Of a stretch of 64,000 nucleotides of DNA, positions 18,532 through 26,197 are shown piece by piece. Every line of letters starts with the position of its first letter. Position 1 is the first letter of the stretch. The notes below the pieces were generated by a model that was not told the origin of the DNA, did no database searches, and saw only the letters and a program-made list of their open reading frames with translations. Location of the stretch: the NCBI GenBank assembly GCA_045594705.1, contig JAZNZB010000038.1, forward strand, positions 39,777 through 103,776, read 5' to 3'. The translations under genes and the position numbers were made by a program. The stretch is from SVQP01 sp045594705 (GTDB taxonomy: Bacteria > Bacillota > Clostridia > Oscillospirales > CAG-272).

Positions 18532-18568
18532 CCCCCGACGGACTCAAAAATCCTTCGGGGGTGCTTTT
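18532..18568 (+). terminator. Terminator of the GH43-like gene
   Basis: CCCCCGACGGA and TCCTTCGGGGG pair with one mismatch around an 8-base loop; TGCTTTTATT follows on the plus strand. On the minus strand it sits just after the GH35 stop and may serve both genes. Confidence 0.7.
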
Positions 18569-18574
18569 ATTCAA

Positions 18575-20353
18575 TTATTTCATCTGCAAATTCTGCAGCT
18601 CCGGTGTATCCGTGAACATGATTACGGGATCGGTATAGCCATCCGATTCAAAGACCACGATCTCGTTGTCGCCCGTGTGCAAGAGTGGTGCGGGCAGGTA
18701 CAGCGTTTTCTGCGGACCTGCGGGATTATAGTAACGGCCGATATTGAAACCGTTGACCGTGACAAAACCTTTGTGAAAGCCATCAAGGCGAACGAAGGTA
18801 TCTTTAGGGGCCTCATCAAGATGCAGATTGCCGCGCAGGAATGCGGGTCCGGAAAACCCGTGCTCGGGTGCATAGGTCAGACCGGTCAGATCGTCCATGG
18901 TCATGGGGTACATCTCCCAGCCGAAGTGATAACGCTGCCCCAGGCGCACGCCGCCCAAAATTCCCTTCTTATCCAGCAAATTGATGCCGTAATTAACTCT
19001 GCCCATGTTCTCGACCAGAATATCCACCACGGCGGACTCACCGAAATCAAGCGAAACGTTGATCTCATCGTTTCGGCGGTCACGCTCCTTGATGCCTGCA
19101 AATTGCCCGTTGACAAACACAATGGCGCGGTCGTGCAGCTCACCAAAGCAAAGCGGCAGCGGCTCAATCGGGCCATGAATGGTGGTGCGATACAGCGTAA
19201 AGCCGAAGTCCTGCCCCAGCTGCTCCATGGTTTTGGGGAATGCAGCCCTGACGGGAGAAGACAGCTTGTCAAGATTCTCAAACAGCTCCGCCTGCTCGGT
19301 CAGCGTAAGGTTGCCGTAGGCTGCCTTTTCGGAGTTTTTGACCTCGATTTCGGGCGCAGGCTTGCCCGTTCTTCGTGCGATCAGATCCTTGACTGCCTCA
19401 TAAAGCGGGGTGGTATCCCCTGCTTCGGTCAACAGCGCGCGGTAGTCGTAGCTTGTGATGGTGGGCTGATACTCGCCCGGATGATTTGCGCCGTTCCAAA
19501 AAGCGAAATTGGTGCCGCCATGGAACATATACAAATTAAAGGACGCGCCGAGATCAAAGAACTTTTCGATCTCGCGCACGATGTCCTCGATGGGTCGCAG
19601 CTGCGTGCCCGACTCGTACCAATGGTCAAACCAGCCGTCCCAGAACTCACCGCACATCAGAGGGCGATCCTTTTGGAACTCGTTCAAGGTCAAAATCTGC
19701 TCGGTATAGCTGCCGAAATTGGCCACGGCCAGCACCTCGGGCAACGTACCGCCGCTCAGCATCCACTTAGCCGTGCCGTCCGAGGTGAACAGCAGACAAT
19801 CAATGCCGTTTTCGCGGTAGATATCCACGATCTTTTGCAAATAGACCTTATCGTCGCCGTAGCTGCCGTACTCATTCTCGACCTGTACCATGATGACGTT
19901 GCCGCCGTTGGTGCACAGATGCGGACGGATGCGCGAGAGCAGCTCGCGATAATACGGCTTTACCTTGGATAGGTACATGGGATCGTCACAGCGCAGCGCA
20001 ATATCGGGATAAGAGAGCAGCCAGGAAGGAAGTCCACCGAAATCCCATTCGGCACAAATGTAAGGCCCCGGACGAAGGATGACGAAAAGACCCAGCTTTT
20101 CTGCCGTTTCGATAAATTTCTCAATATCAAGCAGCCCCGAGAAATCAAACTGCCCTTCCCGTCTCTCGTGCAGATTCCAGCAGGTATAGGTCTCGACCGT
20201 ATTGAGTCCGCATGCCTTGAGCTTGAGCAGTCTGTCCTCCCATTGCTCGGGCAGGGTGCGGAAATAATGCACAGCACCCGACAGAATGGTCACGGGCTGA
20301 CCGTCATAAAGAAATTGTGCGTTTTCGTATGCAAATGTGTGCTTCATATCCAT
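18575..20353 (-). CDS. Beta-galactosidase, glycoside hydrolase family 35
   Basis: This 592-residue protein begins in the GH35 barrel without a signal peptide, so it is probably cytoplasmic. The signatures are SGAVHYFRTLPEQWEDRLLK, LRPGPYICAEWDFGGLPSWL, the acid/base region VQVENEYGSYG (Glu in NEYG) and the nucleophile region MCGEFWDGWFDHW (Glu in GEF). C-terminal beta-sandwich domains follow, ending GFNIGRYYNPAGPQKTLYLP. The length fits bacterial GH35. It releases terminal beta-galactose from oligosaccharides. It starts 3 bases after the AIM24 gene with no clear ribosome site, so it is translationally coupled. A second ATG at 20347 is possible. Confidence 0.95.
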   Translation of the reverse strand: MDMKHTFAYENAQFLYDGQPVTILSGAVHYFRTLPEQWEDRLLKLKACGLNTVETYTCWNLHERREGQFDFSGLLDIEKFIETAEKLGLFVILRPGPYICAEWDFGGLPSWLLSYPDIALRCDDPMYLSKVKPYYRELLSRIRPHLCTNGGNVIMVQVENEYGSYGDDKVYLQKIVDIYRENGIDCLLFTSDGTAKWMLSGGTLPEVLAVANFGSYTEQILTLNEFQKDRPLMCGEFWDGWFDHWYESGTQLRPIEDIVREIEKFFDLGASFNLYMFHGGTNFAFWNGANHPGEYQPTITSYDYRALLTEAGDTTPLYEAVKDLIARRTGKPAPEIEVKNSEKAAYGNLTLTEQAELFENLDKLSSPVRAAFPKTMEQLGQDFGFTLYRTTIHGPIEPLPLCFGELHDRAIVFVNGQFAGIKERDRRNDEINVSLDFGESAVVDILVENMGRVNYGINLLDKKGILGGVRLGQRYHFGWEMYPMTMDDLTGLTYAPEHGFSGPAFLRGNLHLDEAPKDTFVRLDGFHKGFVTVNGFNIGRYYNPAGPQKTLYLPAPLLHTGDNEIVVFESDGYTDPVIMFTDTPELQNLQMK

Positions 20354-20356
20354 ATC

Positions 20357-21040
20357 TCAATCGTTACTTGTGGGAATATACGGTGCAATGGCTGCCGCTG
20401 TTGCCATAATGGGCATGGACTGTACCCAGATCTTACCCGGGCCGGTCACACGCGTGTTAAAGAAGCCCTCGCCGCCAAACAGCACGTTTTTCGCGCCCTT
20501 GACGCTCTCCAGCTCCATGGTACAGGCCTCGGTCATGGCTGCAAGATACCCTGTGCCGAGAATAATGCTCTGCCCTGCGGCAAGCTCATATTCTTTGCAG
20601 TAGCCGTCGATCTCAACAAACACAAGGCCATCACCCGTGATCTTCTGCATGATAAAGCCTTCACCGCCAAACAACCCTTGGCCGATCTTTTTGCGGAAAT
20701 GGATGGACAGATTCAGTCCCTTCTCCATGGCCAAAAAGCCCTTTTTCTGCACGATGATGCCATTGCCGGGCGTGACGTGAAAAGGCAGGATCGAGCCCGG
20801 GAAGGAGGACGAAAACGCGATCATGCCGGGGCGACCCTCTGCGGTATATTCGTTCAAAAACACGGATTCGCCCGAAAACAGTCTGCCCATGGCCTTGCCA
20901 AATCCGCCTGCGTTTGTTTCCATTTTCATATTGGGGCTCATCCAGCTCATAGCCCCTCTCTCTGTGCAAAGCGTTTGCCCTGCCTCGGGATAACAGATCA
21001 CAACGGGAAGCGAATCTCCTTGAATTTCATATTTGATCAT
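20357..21040 (-). CDS. AIM24/TIGR00266 family protein
   Basis: This 227-residue protein matches the AIM24 (TIGR00266) family: MSWMSPNMKMETNAGG, LNEYTAEGRPGMIAFSSSFP, GGEGFIMQKITGDGLVFVEI and the Gly-rich GGEGFFNTRVTGPGKIWVQS. The fold is a trimeric beta-prism in known structures; the bacterial role is unknown. GAAAGGAGTTCAAT precedes the ATG. It is co-transcribed with the GH35 gene. Confidence 0.92.
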   Translation of the reverse strand: MIKYEIQGDSLPVVICYPEAGQTLCTERGAMSWMSPNMKMETNAGGFGKAMGRLFSGESVFLNEYTAEGRPGMIAFSSSFPGSILPFHVTPGNGIIVQKKGFLAMEKGLNLSIHFRKKIGQGLFGGEGFIMQKITGDGLVFVEIDGYCKEYELAAGQSIILGTGYLAAMTEACTMELESVKGAKNVLFGGEGFFNTRVTGPGKIWVQSMPIMATAAAIAPYIPTSND

Positions 21041-21061
21041 ATTGAACTCCTTTCATGGACA

Positions 21062-21093
21062 AAGCCCTGCACGGAATACTCCGTGCAGGGCTT
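21062..21093. terminator. Strong stem-loop between the SGNH lipoprotein and AIM24 genes
   Basis: AAGCCCTGCACGGA and TCCGTGCAGGGCTT form a perfect 14-bp stem with a 4-base loop, 11 bases after the stop at 21105. On the minus strand it continues TTGTCC, so the T-run is weak. Confidence 0.65.
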
Positions 21094-21104
21094 GATATAG
21101 GTTA

Positions 21105-22463
21105 TCAGTAACCGATCACGGTCTGGTAAACGACCTGCGCGTAAATTCTGCTCAGGAAGTCGTTGGGATGGTTGATATTGTTACCGGTATGGTCGCGGAA
21201 GCGCTTGTTCTCCAGAATTCTCTGGCTCATGGTGGTCATCTTGGCGACGGCGCAGGACTTACCGTCCTCTACGTAATCTGCTGCAAGCGCTTCAAACACA
21301 TTCTCAAAGCGGTGCTGATTGCCGTACCAGCCGTTGGTGGCCTCGGGATTGGGAATCATGGTTGCCACAAGCAGCATCTCTGCCTCGGGTGCGATCTCAT
21401 ACAGCTTATCCGAGATCTTCTTGATTGCCTTCTGCTCGTTCTTGGGAGAATTTCCTGCATCGTTCATACCGAATGCCAGCAGGAAGAAATCACAGCCGTA
21501 CTGCTCTACGAAGGGCTTGACGTATTCGTCAAACTTGTTAAAGCCGTCAGCACTGGTCCAACCGCCCACGGCGGGATTGATATAGGTAATGGTACCGTTT
21601 GTGCCGAACACGGTGTCCTCTGCGGGAGGAACTGCAGCACCGGTAAGGCCGGTGTTGACGTACTTGACGGTATAGCCGTACTTCTGCGCCAGGTACTGCG
21701 TGAACAGCTGGGTATAGGAGGGTGCGTAAGGATTGGTGCCGGAAAGACCCGACGAGGATGCGCCGAAGGTGATGCTGTCGCCATAGAAGATCATGGTAGC
21801 ATCCTGACCTGCCTCCAGCTTTGCGATCAGCTTTGCAAACTGATTCGAGGTCTCGGGTACAAAGCCCTCCCAGGTCTGGCTGTGCGTGTAGGTCACGGCG
21901 ATCTGCCACTGGGTCATCACAACGCCCTCACCCCAATAGGTATAATATTGCTTTCCGTCATACTTGGTAACAAGCTGTGCGGGCATACCGGGGATCTCGG
22001 TTTCGTGATAGTATTCCTCAAAGGTGATGACGGGAATGCGCGTGCCCTCAAGCAGCACCAGCTGTCCGTCCACAACGTCATAGTCCTTGCCCTGCTCGTA
22101 AACCGTTTTCAGGTCGTAAGAGGTGACGGAAAGAATCTCGTCGGGCGTATACAGCAAGGACGCCTTGTCGTCCATGCCGACGAACATGACAGTCTCGTTA
22201 TACATGTACTTGCCCTTCCAGATAGGCTTCATATAGGTATCCAGATAGTAGGTGTCGTAAGCAAGCAGCTCCTCGGGCTTTTCGGGCTCGGTCTGCTCCT
22301 CGGTGGTCTCTTCGGGTGTGGTCTGCTCGGGAGCTGTAGTACCCTCGGGAGCCGTGGTATCCTCGGGAGTTGTGGTCTCTTCGTTTCCGCCGTCACAGCC
22401 GACAAAGCAAACGCCGAGCATCAACATCGCAAGGATCATGGAAAGAAATCTGATCGTTTTCAT
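21105..22463 (-). CDS. Lipoprotein with SGNH/GDSL hydrolase domain
   Basis: This 452-residue protein has a lipoprotein signal (IRFLSMILAMLMLGVCFVGC) and a Thr/Glu/Pro linker (TTAPEGTTAPEQTTPEETTE). A beta-rich domain follows (about 75-190), then an SGNH hydrolase: block I FYGDSITFGASSSG (Ser in GDS), block III LLAFGMNDAGN and the catalytic His in INHPND. The layout resembles two-domain carbohydrate esterases (CE2-like), so deacetylation of cell-wall or plant glycans is likely but not proven. GGAGGAACGT precedes the chosen ATG. It follows dut by 39 bases, probably in one operon. Confidence 0.85.
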   Translation of the reverse strand: MKTIRFLSMILAMLMLGVCFVGCDGGNEETTTPEDTTAPEGTTAPEQTTPEETTEEQTEPEKPEELLAYDTYYLDTYMKPIWKGKYMYNETVMFVGMDDKASLLYTPDEILSVTSYDLKTVYEQGKDYDVVDGQLVLLEGTRIPVITFEEYYHETEIPGMPAQLVTKYDGKQYYTYWGEGVVMTQWQIAVTYTHSQTWEGFVPETSNQFAKLIAKLEAGQDATMIFYGDSITFGASSSGLSGTNPYAPSYTQLFTQYLAQKYGYTVKYVNTGLTGAAVPPAEDTVFGTNGTITYINPAVGGWTSADGFNKFDEYVKPFVEQYGCDFFLLAFGMNDAGNSPKNEQKAIKKISDKLYEIAPEAEMLLVATMIPNPEATNGWYGNQHRFENVFEALAADYVEDGKSCAVAKMTTMSQRILENKRFRDHTGNNINHPNDFLSRIYAQVVYQTVIGY

Positions 22464-22502
22464 ACGTTCCTCCAAAATGATTATTTTAGTGTTTTGATTT
22501 AC

Positions 22503-22940
22503 TTACTTCGTGCCGGTCGAGCCAAAGCCGCCCGTGCCTCTCTCGGTTTCCTGCAGTGCATCCACCTCGCAGAACTGTGCTTGGTACACCGGTGCGAAAA
22601 CCATCTGCGCCACTCTCTCACCCGGCTCAACCGTCTGCGGCTGCTCGGTATGATTATGCAAAGAGACCATGACCTGGCCGCGGTAGTCGCTATCAATCAC
22701 GCCGACCTTATTGGCAGGCGCAAGCCCGCGCTTGGTGGCAAGGCCGCTGCGCGCATAGATAAATCCCGCAAAGCCCTGCTCGATCTCCATCGAAAGTCCC
22801 GTGGGGATCAGCACGGTCTGACTTGGCTGTATGGTCACCGCCTCGTCAATGCATGCATACAGATCCGCGCCTGCTGCGTCGGCGCTTCCGTAGGTGGGGA
22901 CGTGTGCATTTTGCTGCAGCTTTACGATCTTGACTGTCAC
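22503..22940 (-). CDS. dut: dUTP diphosphatase
   Basis: This 145-residue trimeric-type dUTPase carries all five motifs: AAGADLYACID, YARSGLATKRGL, VIDSDYRGQVMVSLHNH, RVAQMVFAPV and RGTGGFGSTG. It hydrolyses dUTP to dUMP and keeps uracil out of DNA. The start codon is GTG, preceded by GGAGGAAAGTT. It is the first gene of an operon with the SGNH lipoprotein. Confidence 0.96.
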   Translation of the reverse strand: MTVKIVKLQQNAHVPTYGSADAAGADLYACIDEAVTIQPSQTVLIPTGLSMEIEQGFAGFIYARSGLATKRGLAPANKVGVIDSDYRGQVMVSLHNHTEQPQTVEPGERVAQMVFAPVYQAQFCEVDALQETERGTGGFGSTGTK

Positions 22941-23018
22941 AACTTTCCTCCGGGTAAGATAATATATTCATAGTGTAACAAATATTTTTTAACACGGTGT
23001 GAACATATGCAATTATTC

Positions 23019-23047
23019 TTGACGAATTGATCAAAAAGGAGTATAAT
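23019..23047 (+). promoter_or_regulatory. Sigma-A promoter for the Gfo/Idh/MocA gene
   Basis: TTGACG (23019-23024), 17 bases, TATAAT (23042-23047), 32 bases before the ATG. Confidence 0.85.
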
Positions 23048-23079
23048 CATGGTAACAGTTTTATCAAGGAGGACGACCC

Positions 23080-24147
23080 ATGAGCAAAACAAAGGTTGCC
23101 GTGATCGGCTGCGGAACGATCGCTAACAGCGCACATATTCCCGCATACATGAACAATCCCGAGGTAGAGATCAAGTATTTCTGTGACATCATTCCCGAAA
23201 AGGCTCAGGCTGCCGTGGAAAAATACGGCTGCGGTACTGCCATCGTGGACTACCACGAGATTTTGGACGACCCGGAGATCGAGGCAGTTTCGGTCTGCAC
23301 CCCCAACCGTATGCATACCACCATTGCCATTGACTTTTTGGAGCACGGCAAGCACGTGCTTTGCGAAAAGCCCGCGGCACGCACCTATGCCGAGGCAAAG
23401 CTGATGCAAGAGGCACAGCACAAGTCGGGTAAGGTACTCAACATCGGCGTGGTCAACCGCTTCAATACGGCTGTCAACGAGATCAGAAAGCTGATCGAGA
23501 ACGGTGATCTTGGCGAGGTCTATCACGTATACGTATCCTTCCGCGCATGGCGTTCGATCCCGGGACTTGGCGGTGCGTTTACCACCAAGGAGATCGCAGG
23601 CGGCGGTGCTTTGATCGACTGGGGCGTGCATTACCTGGATATCGTGATGTACTGCACGGGCGATCCCAAGCCTCTGACCGTTTCGGGCAAGGCATTTTGC
23701 AAGCTGGGCGTAGATATGCCGAACTACGTTTATGAGGGCATGTGGGCTGAGGATACCAAGGACGTAAACGGCACCTACGACGTGGACGACAGCGTCACCG
23801 GCTTTATCCGCACCGAAGGCCCGACCATCACCTTCAACGGTGCATGGGCGCAAAACATCGGCATTGGCGAGGCTTATATCGACTTCCTTGGCGACAAGGC
23901 AGGCGTTCGCCTCAACTATGGCGGCAATTTCACGGTATTCGGCACCAAGGACGGCAAGCTGACCAAGGAAATTCCCGAATACGACAGCGTACATATGTTC
24001 CAGAACGAGATCGATTCCTTCATCCGCTGCATCAAGACGGGCGAAAAGCTTCCCTCTCACATCGACCAGGTCATCATCACCGCGCGTATGATGCAAGCCA
24101 TCTACGACAGCTCCGAGCAAAACGAGGAAATCAAGCTGGAGTGGTAA
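23080..24147 (+). CDS. Gfo/Idh/MocA family oxidoreductase
   Basis: This 355-residue protein has an N-terminal NAD(P)-binding Rossmann fold (AVIGCGTIANSAHIPAYMNN) and the family EKP motif in LCEKPAARTYAEAK. The C-terminal domain holds the substrate-pocket motif GGALIDWGVHYLDIVMY (catalytic His in GVHYLD). Such enzymes oxidise or reduce sugars and inositols with NAD(P). The substrate cannot be told. AAGGAGGACGACCC precedes the ATG. It is transcribed alone. Confidence 0.93.
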   Translation: MSKTKVAVIGCGTIANSAHIPAYMNNPEVEIKYFCDIIPEKAQAAVEKYGCGTAIVDYHEILDDPEIEAVSVCTPNRMHTTIAIDFLEHGKHVLCEKPAARTYAEAKLMQEAQHKSGKVLNIGVVNRFNTAVNEIRKLIENGDLGEVYHVYVSFRAWRSIPGLGGAFTTKEIAGGGALIDWGVHYLDIVMYCTGDPKPLTVSGKAFCKLGVDMPNYVYEGMWAEDTKDVNGTYDVDDSVTGFIRTEGPTITFNGAWAQNIGIGEAYIDFLGDKAGVRLNYGGNFTVFGTKDGKLTKEIPEYDSVHMFQNEIDSFIRCIKTGEKLPSHIDQVIITARMMQAIYDSSEQNEEIKLEW

Positions 24148-24188
24148 AATAGAAAAGGTGAATGCAGATTGCATTCACCTTTTCTATT
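24148..24188. terminator. Bidirectional terminator between the oxidoreductase and rplS
   Basis: AATAGAAAAGGTGAATGCA pairs perfectly with TGCATTCACCTTTTCTATT (19-bp stem, loop GAT). The A/T outer arms give T-runs on both strands, fitting two convergent genes. Confidence 0.88.
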
Positions 24189-24192
24189 CCGG

Positions 24193-24534
24193 TTAAATTT
24201 TTTCCTTAACCTTGGAAGCCTTACCAACTCTGCCGCGCAGGTAGTACAGCTTTGCACGTCTGACCTTACCACGACGGATAGTGTCAACAGCTACTACGTT
24301 GGGAGAGTGGATGGGGAAAGTCTTTTCAACACCGCAGCCGTAAGAAATTCTTCTTACAGTAAAGGTAGCGGAGATACCTGCACCGTGCTTCGCGATAACA
24401 GTACCCTCGAAAAGCTGGATTCTCTCTCTGGAACCCTCTTTGATCTTGTTGTGAACACGTACGGTGTCACCAACGTTGACAGAAGGAATTTCTGCCTTCA
24501 ATTGCTCGTTTGTAAAAGCCTCGATCAGATTCAT
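24193..24534 (-). CDS. rplS: 50S ribosomal protein L19
   Basis: This 113-residue protein matches L19: PSVNVGDTVRVHNKIKEGSR, RIQLFEGTVIAKHGAG, TFTVRRISYGCGVEKTFPIH and the C-terminal RRAKLYYLRGRVGKASKVKE. The length is normal. AGGAGGGCCATCAAA precedes the ATG. It is transcribed alone, without the usual trmD/rimM neighbours. Confidence 0.98.
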   Translation of the reverse strand: MNLIEAFTNEQLKAEIPSVNVGDTVRVHNKIKEGSRERIQLFEGTVIAKHGAGISATFTVRRISYGCGVEKTFPIHSPNVVAVDTIRRGKVRRAKLYYLRGRVGKASKVKEKI

Positions 24535-24623
24535 TTTGATGGCCCTCCTTATATTATCGGATGTTCATGCGAGCATGCAGCGGACCACCCGTTCTAATGC
24601 CGTGCTCATGGCACGCATCGGTT

Positions 24624-24652
24624 ATTATAACATATACTTTCTCAAAATGCAA
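24624..24652 (-). promoter_or_regulatory. Sigma-A promoter for rplS
   Basis: On the minus strand TTGCAT (24652-24647), 17 bases, TATAAT (24629-24624). The leader to the ATG is about 80 bases; no recognisable L19 leader structure is seen in it. Confidence 0.75.
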
Positions 24653-24700
24653 GAGCTTTTTGAAAAATAATTTACATTTTTCTCATGTTTTTTTGCATTT

Positions 24701-26116
24701 TCAGCGTTTGAGTCTTCCCTTCAGCATCTCGGGCAGCATTTTGAGCATGGAGAGCAGCGCGGGCGCATTCAACCCCACTACCGCAACAGCCAAAAGACCG
24801 ATGTACAGCTGCCAGAGATACGGCTCGGTCATCATAATGACCGTCATGCCGCCAAGCAGCACGGTATTGATTGCAATGCGCGGGATCTGCAAATTGAAGC
24901 GGATAAAACGATGCATGGTAGCCGCACGCAGTACAAAGACAGCAAAATAGCTGACAAACGTTGCAACCGACGCACCGACCGCACCCCACGACGGGATCCA
25001 GATCAGATTGAGCACGATATTGAAAATCGCGCCCACCATGGAGGTATAAAACGACACCATGGTCTTTTTCTTGGTGAAATATGCGGTTGCCAGGAACGAG
25101 TCAAATGAGGTGAATACCGTGGCAAGCACCAGAATCGGCACGTACAGCCATGCCTGATAATAAGAATCGGCAAACAGCAGCACCGAGGCCACCTTGGCAA
25201 ATGCAATCAAGCCTGCCCCGCCCACAAACACAATGGCCACGTAATAGCGGAACACCTTGCCAAAGAAATCGGCGCATGCATCGGGGTCATCCGACTCCTT
25301 GACAGCGGACAGTCTCCACGCTTCGTTGAAGACCGAGACCATATACGTCAGCAGCGTGGGGATCTTATAGGCAGCCGCGTAAAGGCCGTTCTCTGCATCC
25401 GAGCGCATGCGCGCGACCAGATAGCGGTCGGAAACTCCCGTGATCCACCAGAATACGGTGGTGGGGATCAGCGGCAAGGAAAAGCGCAGCATCTCACCCA
25501 TGATTTTTTTGGAGATCTTTTTGAACGAAAAGGCGCGCCACAGTCTGCAATACACAATCAGCACAAGCGTGGTGACAAAATCGGCACACACGACGCTGAG
25601 CACGTATCCCTCGATCTTCATTCCAAAGCCCAAAAGGAACAACAGATTGAAGCCAATATTGAGTGCGGTATTCAGAATGCCCTGAAAAGCAAAGGTTTTT
25701 GTGCGACCGATAGCACAAACGTACTGCGCGCAAACCGAATGAAAATTGGAGCACAGCACGAAAATGACGATCAGCCAAACGTAGGATGCGAAGTATTCCA
25801 GCAGCAAAAGCAGCGGCGAGAGCAGCAAAAAGCCTGCCGAGCTGATGGCCAAAATGGCCATGCCGCTTGAGAAAAAGGCTTCCTTATCCCCTTCCTTGGC
25901 TGCTGCATTGCGGAACAGTCCCTCGGCAATGCCAAGGCAAGCCAACGGGATGAGCAGATTGGCAAGCTGCGTGATCAGATCCGCGGTGGAATACTGCGCC
26001 TCGGACAGGCATGCGGTATACAGCGGCATCATCAAAAAGACCAGCATTTTGGATACAAATTTTCCCACTGTAAAGATCACGGTATTTCCAAACAGTCTCT
26101 TGATTCTGGCGTCCAC
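24701..26116 (-). CDS. Polysaccharide flippase (Wzx/MATE-like, MVF superfamily)
   Basis: This 471-residue protein is almost entirely hydrophobic, with about 12-14 membrane helices. The N-terminus (RLFGNTVIFTVGKFVSKMLV, FLMMPLYTACLSEAQYSTAD) is typical of PST-family oligosaccharide flippases such as Wzx and SpoVB. FDSFLATAYFTKKKTMVSFY and GAVGASVATFVSYF are also typical. It probably moves lipid-linked glycans across the membrane. The start codon is GTG with GGGAGGTGAGCAC before it. No glycosyltransferases are nearby. Confidence 0.9.
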   Translation of the reverse strand: MDARIKRLFGNTVIFTVGKFVSKMLVFLMMPLYTACLSEAQYSTADLITQLANLLIPLACLGIAEGLFRNAAAKEGDKEAFFSSGMAILAISSAGFLLLSPLLLLLEYFASYVWLIVIFVLCSNFHSVCAQYVCAIGRTKTFAFQGILNTALNIGFNLLFLLGFGMKIEGYVLSVVCADFVTTLVLIVYCRLWRAFSFKKISKKIMGEMLRFSLPLIPTTVFWWITGVSDRYLVARMRSDAENGLYAAAYKIPTLLTYMVSVFNEAWRLSAVKESDDPDACADFFGKVFRYYVAIVFVGGAGLIAFAKVASVLLFADSYYQAWLYVPILVLATVFTSFDSFLATAYFTKKKTMVSFYTSMVGAIFNIVLNLIWIPSWGAVGASVATFVSYFAVFVLRAATMHRFIRFNLQIPRIAINTVLLGGMTVIMMTEPYLWQLYIGLLAVAVVGLNAPALLSMLKMLPEMLKGRLKR

Positions 26117-26150
26117 GTGCTCACCTCCCCTTTTTTGCCGACTAACCTAT

Positions 26151-26179
26151 ATTTTATCACTTTGCCGCTTGGGTGTCAA
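26151..26179 (-). promoter_or_regulatory. Sigma-A promoter for the flippase
   Basis: On the minus strand TTGACA (26179-26174), 17 bases, TAAAAT (26156-26151), between the upstream stop (26198) and the flippase start. Confidence 0.8.
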
Positions 26180-26197
26180 GGCAAGCAGAGATGTTTT

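Noticed and set aside
24535..24700. An L19 leader regulatory RNA before rplS
   Set aside because: The leader has no stable conserved hairpin that I can recognise.
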